Below the pieces are notes generated by a model. It did no database searches. It was not told the origin of the DNA and saw only the letters and a list, made by a program, of their open reading frames with translations. From Hemerocallis citrina (Eukaryota; Streptophyta; Magnoliopsida; Asparagales; Asphodelaceae), in contig CM030366.1 of assembly GCA_017893485.1 (NCBI GenBank), positions 75,211,227 to 75,275,226 on the forward strand: 64,000 nt of DNA. The letters are read 5' to 3'. The position numbers and the translations under genes were made by a program. This document shows positions 11,401-19,860 of the stretch, in pieces. How positions within the stretch are numbered: position 1 is the stretch's first letter; each line of letters opens with the position of its first letter.

Positions 11401-14400
11401 CGAGAGTATCTTGTTTGGAAACTGTACGCTGGTGGCCTTGCTGGACACTTTGGGCATAGCTAGACCATGGATGCTGTGGAACATAGGTTTTACTGGTCGA
11501 AGCTAAAGAGAGACGTTGTGAGACTTGTTAACAGATGTCATACTTGTCAACTCGCCAAGCAAAAAAAACAGAACACAGGCCTGTATACTTCATTACCTGT
11601 TCCCAGTCGCCCTTGGGAAGATGTGAGTATGGATTTCGTGTTAGGCTTACCGAAAACACAAAAGAAACATGACTCCATTCTTGTTGTCGTGGACCGTTTT
11701 TCAAAAATGGCCCACTTCCTCCCGTGCTCTTTCGATGCATCCCGTGTGGCTCAGATCTTTTTTGATAATATTGTAAAGCTACATGGGTTGTCAAAAATTA
11801 TTATGTCTGATAGGGATGTGAAATTCACGAGTTATTTTTAGAAGACCCTATGGCACAAAATGGGTACGAAATTGAAGTTCTCTTTAGCATTCCACCCACA
11901 GACTGATGGACAGACTGAGGTCTTCAATCGGAGTCTTGGCAATCTCTTGCATACTCTTGTAGGAGAGAACTTAGGAACATGGGATTTAAAATTAACGGTT
12001 GCTGAATTTGCTTATAACACATCTAGGAATAGAATCACTGGCATGAGTCCACACGAAGTTGTACATGGTTATCGTCCTAGGCAGCCCATAGATCTTGCCC
12101 CCATGTTAGAACATCACCGAATCTCAGAGTCTGCATCTGCATTTGCATCCCGCATTCATGACTTGCATAGAGAAATTTTCAAGAAAATTAATGAGAATAA
12201 TTTTAAATACAAGTTAAGAGCTGATATTAAAAGGAAATTTAAAACATTTAATGTGGGTGACGAAGTGATGGTTCGGATTTGTCCGGAACGGTTTCCAGTT
12301 GGATCCATTAAGAAGTTGAATGCACGTGCTGCAGGCCCATTTAAAATTCTTCATAAAATCAATGATAATGCCTATGTCGTTGACCTTCTTGAATGTTTTG
12401 GCATAAGTAAGACTTTCAATATTGAGGATATAGTACCCTATGAAGGCCTAAAATTTAATCCTAAAAATTCTCTTATAGATGAGCCTACCCTGCAGCCTAA
12501 TGGTGAGATTCCCACATTACCCCCACTACCTGATACTAACCCATCGACAGAAGAATTGGACAATATTTTAGATGATCAGATAATCTCTACTAGAGATGGT
12601 GGTATTTATAGGTATTTGGTAAGATGGAAAAACAACCCAGAGTCGGAGAATACTTGGATAGATCGTGAAGAGCTCCAGAGCTAGGACCCAGACTTTTTGG
12701 AGCACTATGACAGCAGGACTGGTTTTGACTCGACTGAGTCGAGCCCTCTCCCACATGGGGAGAATGATGAGGACATCGGTTCAAGACGATTTGGGCATTT
12801 CTATCAGCGCAGACATCGTCTAGGACAACTGCTTCATTAGCTTAGGATTTTATTTCAGTACCATATTTGTTTTTGGCAATTATAGCCATATGTAATCTTT
12901 TTTATGCATTAGAATATTTTTTGAGATTTTTGAATATTTTAAGATTTGTATCCAGATTTGTTTTGAGCCTATTTATAGGCCTTGAGATTAATGAGAAGTT
13001 ATGCTATTCTTGATTAAAAAAATTATTGTGTTGAGTTTTGCTCTTCTTCTCTCCTTTGTGTGATACAATTGAGATCCAATTTATTAGAGTTTGTGATAAA
13101 TCCTAATACAATTTTAGGGTTTGTGATAAACTCTAAAATCTACCCCCAAATTAAAAAAAAATCCCCAAATAAAATTAACCCAAACCCTAATCCCCAAATC
13201 CAAAACCCTAATCTCTCTTCATCTTCTTCCTCCAGATTCCCGACCAAACCCAACCCCCCTCACCGCCATCGACCGAAACACCACCTCCCTCCCTCGTCGA
13301 TCGCGCCGCCCTTAGCCACCAGTGCCACCCTAAAACCCCCTGAACCCCGTCACCCTCCTCTGCCAGCCCCATTAACAAAGCACCAAAAGAACCCAACTCT
13401 TTTTCCTCCTTTTCTCTCTGTTTCGACTGGCGACGCCACCAGCGCCGCCCTGCCTCCTCGACGACTTCGCCGCCGTCGTTCGCGCTGCCCACCGCCGTCG
13501 TCGACGTCAGCCAGTGACGCCGTCGACCACCCCTGCCATTGCTGACCTTAGTGCTGCTATCTTTTTTTGTGTTGTTGATTGCTGTGCTCTTCGATGCTGT
13601 TCAACCCGAGATCTACGCTGAGTTCTTCGAACCCTCGGTATACTCTTTTCAATTCTCAAATATTTGTGTTATACTACTTTATTATCTCTATTATATTATT
13701 CAATTTAACCGTCGACCACAAATATTGAGATTGAACATTCCACTTGCCTAATTAGAGTACAAATCAGTATTGAATCTTTTACTTGCTAAGAACGCTTAAG
13801 AATTTAATTATTGATTGTTAGAACTGAATTATTAATTAGGTATATGAAACTTAATTAAATTCTTGAAAATCCATCAAATCGATTAATTGTTTAAAATTCT
13901 AACTTTGATCCGCATTACATGTTGGTAAAATTAATTCTTTAAGATTCTTGGAAATTCCCTATTTAGGATTAGTTTTACATCATAGGCATAGCTAATGAAT
14001 TTTTTATGATCAATAAACATGTTCAAATGGCAAGGCTTTCAACTAATCTTATTGATACAAATCGAAAATCATTTTCATAATAAATTATCGAGAAACTTCT
14101 TCGCTGGAATATTGCAACCAGAGAACTTTGTATGTTTTAAAAGCCTTCGTTTGAAATGTATGTTTCAAAAGCCTTGGATTGAAATATTCCAAAACCCACT
14201 TTGGTTGATACCAAAACCCACTATCGGCATGTATTTGAGATTTTATGTGTCAGTACTTCTCATATGGATGAATGACAGGCTGATACTCATATCTGTACTA
14301 ATTTTCTTGAACTATGCTCTGAGCTTTCAGGAGTTTGTTTTATACATTTAACCAGTATAGACATATTCATCAATTATTAGCATGCATGACCATTGATGAA

Positions 14401-15092
14401 TTTGAAAGCTCGTTCTTTGATGATTCTGTTCCTCATGTGTAGGAGTACTAAGTATTCACATTTAAAAGTTCTCGGACAGTAAAACCAATTTGTTGGTTTA
14501 ATAAGTTGTAATGTGACAAATCAAATTGGATAAGTTGTCTGGTCTTCGTTTTTCTGATTATTGAAAACGACTCATAAATAAAACATCATGCGTTTTTTAT
14601 CCTTTAAACACATGCCCGGGAGCTGTCAACAGTGATGACGGGTTTTCAATAATATAACAAAATGCACCTCACATTTCACATCTCAAATTTTTTCCCAAGA
14701 AGAATTCTGTCTCGTTCTATCCGGCCGATAGTTCTTGTTGCTGCTAATTGAAAGGAGATTAGACCTTAGCACCAAGGGGCCAAATGTCAAATTGAAAAAG
14801 TTTCTTATTAAAAATGTCATAAATTTTGTTTATGTTCTTGTTGTGGTTTCTACAGTGTGGTCACCCCCATTTCATCCAAGTAATTGAATGCTTTATCTTT
14901 TTCCCTTGAAAGGTTGATTAGTTAAGTTCCTACTGCTTAAAGAGAAGTAACTTGGGAATGGCAATAACCCTTTTGCCTTTGTTATTTCCATTACATTATG
15001 CCAAGTCTTCAATCTAACAGATATTTTCATATGTGCAGGTAGATCGATGGAACGAGCAAAGAGAAAATGGAACCTTCCCAGGTCCTCTGTAG
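2476..15092 (+). CDS. COX6B: Cytochrome c oxidase subunit 6b (COX6B), five exons, premature stop in exon 2
   Basis: COX6B is a small intermembrane-space subunit of mitochondrial complex IV. Exons read as 2476-2508, 3374-3586, 3718-3800, 3905-3986 and 15039-15092, all with GT-AG borders and compatible phases (0, 0, 2, 0), giving 154 codons. Exon 1 starts at an ATGGCT in good plant context (CAGCCATGGC). Exon 2 is the Glu-rich acidic extension of the long plant isoform. Exons 3 and 4 hold the twin cysteine motif: C at 3772, 3906, 3939 and 3972, spaced C-X9-C and C-X10-C. Exon 5 encodes the conserved tail [14 protein letters not shown]. Codon 53 (3497-3499) is TAA in frame, upstream of the whole conserved domain, and no in-frame Met follows. 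Intron 4 is 11 kb of transposons. The family assignment is very sure; whether the gene works is open. Confidence 0.93.
3178..3352. repeat. AATCGG-rich inverted-repeat segment in COX6B intron 1
   Basis: Dense AATCGG/CCGATT words in both orientations (TTAATCGGTTAATCGG near 3182, CGGCCGATTATTCCGG near 3226, CTAATCGGTTAG near 3288, CCGATTAGCGATTAA near 3302) suggest a MITE or foldback remnant. No clean ends or target duplication were found. It lies inside intron 1, 22 bp before exon 2. Confidence 0.4.
4706..5500 (-). pseudogene. L1-type LINE reverse transcriptase fragment
   Basis: On the minus strand the frame at 5075-5413 reads [10 protein letters not shown], then the block [13 protein letters not shown] and KVESKLKSW, typical of the RT palm/thumb of plant L1 LINEs. 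The next segment (4706-4993, another frame) carries the downstream [18 protein letters not shown] block, broken by frameshifts and stops. The canonical Y/F-A-D-D active site reads A-N-D, so the first Asp is Asn. No endonuclease domain is visible. This is a dead fragment in COX6B intron 4, opposite in orientation to the host gene. Confidence 0.8.
5541..6021. other. Intron 4 segment with no recognised feature
   Basis: AT-rich sequence between the LINE remnant and the hAT element. I see no coding frame, repeat ends or RNA gene. It ends in the left copy of the CATATATC target duplication (6014-6021). Confidence 0.4.
6022..6492. mobile_element. Non-autonomous hAT element, 471 bp, TSD CATATATC
   Basis: The ends TAGCATTGGTAT (6022) and ATACCAATTCTA (to 6492) are 12-bp inverted repeats with one mismatch, flanked by a perfect 8-bp duplication CATATATC at 6014-6021 and 6493-6500. 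Subterminal regions are rich in GGGTCGG/GACCCGG words in both orientations, as in many plant hAT elements. No transposase frame; the open frames are by-products of the GC-rich repeats. It lies inside COX6B intron 4. Confidence 0.85.
6801..7879 (+). repeat. 5' LTR of the chromovirus
   Basis: Matches 12891-13979 from the shared TTAGAATATTTTTTGAG onward to the ending AGTTTTACA. A TATA-like TATTTATAGGCC is near 6877. The first bases align poorly with the 3' copy, so the start is approximate. The CT-rich, CCACC-rich open frames inside are LTR leader sequence, not genes. Confidence 0.75.
7886..7897 (+). other. Primer-binding site, initiator tRNA-Met type
   Basis: TGGTATCAGAGC lies six bases after the 5' LTR end. 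It matches the complement of the 3' end of plant initiator tRNA-Met, the usual primer of plant chromoviruses, and fixes the element's + orientation. Confidence 0.8.
8174..9127 (+). pseudogene. Chromovirus gag remnant with zinc knuckle
   Basis: The frame opens [20 protein letters not shown], a coiled N-terminus, and continues through stops and shifts into the retrotransposon gag core ([40 protein letters not shown]). A CCHC zinc knuckle [14 protein letters not shown] sits at 9076-9117 with spacing C-X2-C-X4-H-X4-C. Stops near 8306, 8558 and 8660 break the frame. Gag would form the particle and bind RNA; this copy cannot make a full protein. Confidence 0.8.
9274..9708 (+). pseudogene. Retroviral-type aspartic protease remnant
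   Basis: The frame contains [15 protein letters not shown] at about 9379-9420, where DSG is the aspartic protease catalytic triplet. It is followed by the conserved [14 protein letters not shown] block (the W codon is now TAG, 9481) and by [20 protein letters not shown], the C-terminal ILGR and YG motifs of the Gypsy protease/linker. Confidence 0.75.
9705..11215 (+). pseudogene. Reverse transcriptase and RNase H remnant
   Basis: The RT fingers/palm read [51 protein letters not shown] one-base loss near 10291 shifts the frame, which resumes with [20 protein letters not shown] and the catalytic box [11 protein letters not shown] (YFDD in place of the usual YV/YIDD). RNase H follows ([15 protein letters not shown], then a TAA at 10910-10912, then [11 protein letters not shown] and [12 protein letters not shown]), ending with [13 protein letters not shown]. 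Stops also at 9885 and 11127. The order RT then RNase H is standard Gypsy. Confidence 0.85.
11398..12840 (+). pseudogene. Integrase with GPF/Y region and chromodomain
   Basis: The zinc-binding region reads AGHFGHS, stop, then HRFYW and CHTCQLAK (HHCC pattern). The catalytic core has the D residues in SMDFVLGLP and SDRDVKF and the E in [14 protein letters not shown]. The remainder runs through [17 protein letters not shown] to a chromodomain (about 12558-12720: [29 protein letters not shown]). TAG codons at 11461, 11839 and 12682 break it; the frame would end at 12838-12840. Chromodomains direct integration toward particular chromatin. Confidence 0.85.
12891..13979 (+). repeat. 3' LTR of the chromovirus
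   Basis: Begins TGTAATCTTT and ends TTTTACA. Homologous along its length to the 5' LTR, with scattered substitutions and an extra stretch near 13475-13497. Followed by TCATA, which is not found before the 5' LTR. Confidence 0.75.
13980..15038. other. Distal part of COX6B intron 4, no feature recognised
   Basis: AT-rich intron sequence without convincing frames or repeat ends. It finishes with the branch/pyrimidine region and the ATGTGCAG acceptor of exon 5. The open frame at 14019-14351 has no recognisable domain. Confidence 0.5.
15039..15092 (+). CDS. COX6B: COX6B exon 5 (last 17 codons and stop)
   Basis: A TGTGCAG acceptor at 15032-15038 is followed by a frame starting [10 protein letters not shown] and ending GPL then TAG. 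This completes the EW|VDRW junction with exon 4, which ends in TGG at 3986 before GT. The match to the plant COX6B C-terminus is essentially residue for residue, so this distant piece belongs to the same gene although 11 kb of repeats intervene. Confidence 0.9.
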   Translation, partial: VDRWNEQRENGTFPGPL

Positions 15093-15638
15093 ACAAAATC
15101 CTCAGAAGACCCATCATCTCTCTCACTTTCGAGGTGATGAAAATTTTAAATTTGCATAGAACTGAGTGACTCAAGAGGTAAGCTCGTCGGCTGAAAAAAG
15201 AAGGAAATACTATTGATTTTTTATTTATTTATAATAAATTGCTTGTACTAACTAAGAAAATCCCAATTGTTTCCAAATATGTTTTAACTTCTTATCAAGT
15301 AGATTAATATATTTTTTGATGGCCGGAGCCTTTAAGCTCTATCCGATATATCAAAAACTTCTTATCAACTAATTAATGATTTATCTTAAATAAGTATACT
15401 CTTTGTTTTTGTCAGTTCCATATGTATAACTGATTGTTCCAGTTATGACAACAGTAAAAATATTGATTATCATCTCATTTCTGTGTCCGCATGATGCCTA
15501 TGCCCATGTGGAGCTACATTACTTTTGTTACATGTACTTGCACGCCCAGCCATGTCCAGGTGATATCTTATTACTTCAGACAATATCTCTTAGTAATTTG
15601 AACACTCAATGCGCTAAAGGTCATTAGTTTTCCTGCCG
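15093..15638 (+). other. COX6B 3' untranslated/downstream region
   Basis: Follows the COX6B stop codon directly. It is AT-rich, with AATAAATTG at about 15231 as a possible polyadenylation signal. No other gene is recognised. Confidence 0.4.
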
Positions 15639-15801
15639 CACTTTTGAATCACGTTATACACACTTGAGCCTTAGAGCATCCACAGCCTATAACACTTGAG
15701 CCTTAGAGCATCCACAGCCGTACTTTTGAATCACGTTATACACACTTGAGCCTTAGAGCATCCACAGCCTATAACACTTGAGCCTTAGAGCATCCACAGC
15801 C
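15639..15801. repeat. Nested tandem duplication of a MITE tip with its flank
   Basis: The 27-bp word CACTTGAGCC + TTAGAGCATC + CACAGCC occurs four times, starting at 15661, 15693, 15743 and 15775. Pairs of it are embedded in a roughly 82-bp direct duplication that starts CTTTTGAATCACG at about 15642 and 15724. The repeated word consists of unique flank plus TTA plus the terminal GAGCATCCACAGCC of the adjacent MITE. Confidence 0.8.
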
Positions 15802-15803
15802 GC

Positions 15804-16243
15804 TTGTCAAAATAAAAGGGCAAAATGGCTAAATAGAATTTAACAATTTTTCTTGTTTGCTGCAGTCATTAAATGCAAAATATAGTAATTTTGTAGACAA
15901 AAATCAATGTAATTTTTTTTAAAAAAAGGGTTTTCAATATTTCAATATTTTTTTAATGTTTAAATATTTTTTCCAAGTTTTTTTGTGGGACCCACGGTCA
16001 TCCCACCCATTTTGCCCACTAACTAATTTGTCAAAAAAAAGGGCAAAATGGCAAAATAGAATTTAACAATTTTCCTTGTTTGCTGCGGCCGTTAAATGCA
16101 AAATATAGCAATTTTGTAGACAAAAATTAATTTGTGCAACTTTTTTAAAGGGTTTTCAATATTTTAATATTTTTTAATGTTTAAATATTTTTTCTAAGTT
16201 TTCTTTGTGGGACCCACGGTCATCCCACTCATTTTGCCCACGT
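15804..16243 (+). repeat. Two tandem copies of a ~224-bp MITE segment
   Basis: The segment from TTGTCAAAA to TTTTGCCCAC occurs at about 15804-16020 and 16028-16241. Both copies contain GCAAAATATAG, TTTTGTAGACAAAAAT and the GC-rich block GTGGGACCCACGGTCATCCC, with scattered differences. Confidence 0.8.
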
Positions 16244-16764
16244 AGAGCATCCACAGTCGTGTGCTATTTATGCATAAAATGTATTTTATAGCAAATGACG
16301 AGCTGCAGTCGTTTGCTATTTATGCATTTTATGCATAAATTGCTACAGTAGATTGCTATATATGACACAAGATATAGCTATATACATAATATACGAGACG
16401 AAACATGAAGTTGCGTCCGACAAATTTATTTATTTTATTAATTTGTCAGGTGCAACATGAAGTTGCGTCCGACGACTTTTGAAATATAAAAAACATTTTA
16501 TAAAAACACTTCAAACCTAGGCCTCCTTTGTTGCGTCCGATGGAGGGGCCAACTAAATTTTTTCTTCTTTTTTTTTTATAAAACTTACATAACGTTTTTA
16601 ATTAATAAAAAATCATAAAAAATCCTAAAAATTCGTCCAACGCAACTTGATGTTTTGTCTGAATTTTATTATTATTAAATTGGTAAAAAATACGAATCGA
16701 CGATTGCAGCGAATTGGCAAATGCTATATGCATTTTTTTAAACAATGACGACTGTGGATGCTCT
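16244..16764. mobile_element. MITE with perfect 17-bp inverted repeats
   Basis: Ends AGAGCATCCACAGTCGT (16244-16260) and ACGACTGTGGATGCTCT (16748-16764) are exact inverses. Near the left end are inverted copies of TTTGCTATTTATGCAT. The interior repeats ACATGAAGTTGCGTCCGAC-like words (near 16404, 16454, 16532) and the reverse form near 16635. Flanks are GTA and TAA, so the exact target duplication is unclear. No coding capacity. Confidence 0.8.
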
Positions 16765-17174
16765 AACTAACTAATTAACCAATTAATTTTCTAACTAAAC
16801 TTAATTATCTAACTAATTATCTAACTAAAATAATTAACTAACAAATTATCTAACTGAACACATCACTTTTGAAAATAAAAAATCAACTTTTTCATAAAAT
16901 AAAAAATTATCTTTTTCATCGGACTAAACTTCACGGACGAAACAACGTCCGAGATTATTTATAAAATAAAATACATATTTCTCGGACGTTCGATGAATTG
17001 AAAAATTAGTAAAATAATAGGGATGAAATGTTTCGTCTCCAATAATATTGGAATTGTCAAATCCCTTTTCAAATATAGCAATGCAGTGTTTTAAAAAAAT
17101 GGGAAGAATGACAAAATAGTTTACGGCTGTAGCAAGTTTTTTCAAAAATGACAAAATAGAAACTGTGGATGCTC

Positions 17175-17374
17175 TTTATGTGCTTACAAATAGCAACAAA
17201 TGCGATTCAGACACATGACAGTTTTCTGTATAGTTATAAAGATGTTCTAACAAGTTTTGCTTGCACATAACATGAGCAGAATTAGATGGAGTGATGGGAG
17301 TTTTTTTCTTGTTTTCTTCTGGAAAAGGCTGTCGCAGAACACCTAATCTATACTCGCGCCCACACACTGATCCT
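17175..17374. other. Unique host spacer ending in hAT target site
   Basis: Short non-repeat segment between the MITE and the hAT element. It includes a pyrimidine-rich run (17300-17325) followed by CAG at 17336-17338, and ends with CTGATCCT (17367-17374), the left copy of the hAT target duplication. Confidence 0.5.
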
Positions 17375-19671
17375 TAGGGATGGCATCAGGTTCGGGCCAG
17401 CCCGGGACCGGCCCAGCCCGCCCCCTATCCGGGCTTAACCGCGATCCGACCCCCTTGGACCCGGTTCGGTTCGGTCCGGTCCCAGATTTTTGGCTTTTTG
17501 GCCTGGTTAGGCCCAGCCCGCTCGAGGCCCGGGACCGGCTGAACCGGCCCGCCTGGGATCGGGCCGGTCCGGGCCAACCGTTGGCCATTTTTTTTTTCAG
17601 AAAAAAATTACAAAAAAACCCCCAAACGGATTTATACTGGCTAGTTTTGGGGGGGTACTTTAGGAAATCAAAAAAATGACATTTTCTATAAACACCATAC
17701 CATTTCTTTCATTTCTCTTCACTAATTCACTCAAATATCCCATTCTCTCTACTATTTCTCCAATCTACAACAACAATTTGGTGATCATGTAATACCCTGA
17801 TTTTTCAATTAATAAAAAATTATTTTTTATTTTGCACCTAGTGTGCACGTGCAATATTTTGGTTGAATTAAATCTTATAATTATTTTATTATGATGTGTA
17901 TAAATATTTAAATATGTGTTCTCAAATTATTTTGTACAAAAGCCTTTCTTTAAACAAATAGAAAGCCTTATTTTAATTTAATTAAAAGGCCTTTTTCTTA
18001 AAGCCCAAAATGTATTTTATTTATTTTATTTTTAATAACTATTTTGGCCCAAAATAAAGCCCATGGATTAACCTATTTTTATTTAACTTGTCATGTAGAA
18101 GACTATTTTATTACTATTTTATTTTTGTACAAAATTAAAATGTACAATTTTTAGGCCTAGTTGCATGCACTTGCACTACACGGACACGTGCAATGAACAC
18201 TTCTCTTATGGTGGCCGGTTTGCATCTTTTGGAGGGAGTTTTGAAAATGGTCATGGTGTTCATGGAGGTGGTTGTATAGTTGTGGGTAGTTTTTATAACT
18301 CCTACTCTAATCTTGGCCCTCCATCCCACAACCAACTAGTCAATCCTAGCCCTCCATTTCACTTGATTTCTAGTATAAATACCCCCTTCCCACGGCTATA
18401 TTCATATGCAATTATATCTTTCCAAACTATAGTCTTATTTTAGTAATAGTGTGAGTTAAAAAAGAGTGAGAGTTTGTGTGGGATTGCTTGCATTTTTCCA
18501 AGGAGGAGAGGCCGGCCATTCCAAGGAGGAAGCATTCGGTGGTGGTGTTGTGGAGCTTGTGCGCGCATCGTCTAGGAGGAGGTGCATTCATTCGCAAGGA
18601 CTTTGTTGCTATTGTGTTGTTTCTCTCCATACAAGGTGGGTAGAATTTTCCTTATTTCTAACATAGGAATATATGCTAGATTTAATTAGCAAAAGTTGCA
18701 TGGAAATGATTAATAAGAATGCGCATTTAATTGAAAAGATGATCTCTAGTTGATTGAATTATTGATATGCGAATTATGTGTGATTGTGTGCAATAAGAAT
18801 GTGGCTATAAAGTGGGTTTGATTTTCTTTATTTCTAATTAGAAATGATGCATGGAAAATATTAGTAAGAATATATTTTAATGGAAAGTTAGTTCATAAAT
18901 TGATTGGTATGTTAATGAACAATTTGCATGTGGTTCTATTGTTAAATTAAGTTGTGGGTAAAATTCTCCATGCTTATTAGAATAAATGAATGATAGTGGT
19001 TAAATTTTCTTAAGAATGATGCTAGTATTGATGCTTGAAAATACTAATAAGAATGCTAGGTTAATTGAAAATTGAAAGCATGAAATTGATTAAGAAAGAG
19101 CACGCTTTTTGGAAAGAGTAACTTCTTGAATGTTTGAGTTGTGAGCATGTTAATTGATAAGTGGCTATATATTTTGTGATGTACATGATTTGACTAGAAG
19201 CATTGTTGATTTAAAGAAAATACATTTATTACCATCACTAATTGTATGTAAAAGTTAGTACTTTGTTAGTGCTAAGTTATGTTTTGAAGAGATATTTTTG
19301 AGTTATTGTGGGGTTGGATAAATTCAAAAAAATGTATAGATTTGTATGTTGAATAAAAGATTAATATCAGGGAATTAGTATAAGAAATTGTGGATAAAAA
19401 GATTTGAAGACCTATTGTTATTCAATGTCGAAAATGAAAAATATAGTGGTTATAATGAAAAGATTCATTGAATTGGGTGAAAAATATATTTTTATTACTG
19501 CAAAAATTATTTTATACATGCTGATATGAAAATCATGTGAAGGGGAGTTAATCTGGAATTTTTCAGTAACTTTTACAAAGGCAATATGAACCAAGATTAA
19601 TTGAACATCGAGTATTTTTAACAACAGTGGCAAAATGATTCAAACAGGTTTTAATTTTGTACTGTGACAAC

Positions 19672-19860
19672 CTGAGCATGTAGCTCAGGCGGTCACTGTG
19701 TGCGGTTGTGTTCTCGGGGGTGACTGGTTCGAACCCCTGTAGCCTCATATATATTCCACAATTTTTGTGTGAGCATATAACTTCCGACCCGAGAGTAATA
19801 AATACCCTTTAGCCCTTCTGGGTTTGATTCCTACCTTCGGGTTTCTAGATGTCCAAAAAT
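19672..19860 (+). mobile_element. Possible tRNA-derived SINE
   Basis: TAGCTCAGGCGGT at 19680 resembles an RNA polymerase III A box, and GGTTCGAACCCC at 19727 is a good B box, about 45 bp apart as in a tRNA head. The acceptor and anticodon stems do not fold as a functional tRNA. The body continues through AGCCCTTCTGGGTTTGATTCC and CTTCGGGTTTC. I could not identify target duplications or a clear poly(A)/T tail, so the ends are approximate. Confidence 0.4.

Larger units (their letters stand above)
6801..13979 (+). mobile_element. Decayed Ty3/Gypsy chromovirus with C-terminal chromodomain
   Basis: The direct repeats of about 1.08 kb (about 6801-7879 and 12891-13979) bracket a PBS at 7886 and a gag-protease-RT-RNase H-integrase-chromodomain series in the + direction. 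Domain order and the tail EYLVRWK-like chromodomain place it among chromoviruses, probably Galadriel/Tcn1-like or Reina-like; the clade needs a tree. In-frame stops and frameshifts occur in every domain, and the LTRs differ by many substitutions and a roughly 22-bp indel near 7400/13475, so the copy is old. The 5' boundary is blurred and I found no matching target duplication. It fills most of COX6B intron 4 in the sense orientation. Confidence 0.85.
15788..17174. mobile_element. Harbinger-like MITE, outer copy
   Basis: Left end GAGCATCCACAGCC at 15788 preceded by TTA; right end CTGTGGATGCTC finishing at 17174 followed by TTT/TTA. Both arms then carry TGTCAAAA/TTTTGACA-type and GCAAAATGG-like words in mirror image. 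The TTA target and GAGCATCC tips fit PIF/Harbinger-type MITEs. Its interior contains a tandem duplication and another MITE (16244-16764), plus GGACG...CGTCC palindromic words near 16925-16990. Confidence 0.6.

Noticed and set aside
19672..19745. Functional tRNA gene
   Set aside because: A and B boxes are present but acceptor and anticodon stems do not pair; treated as a possible SINE.
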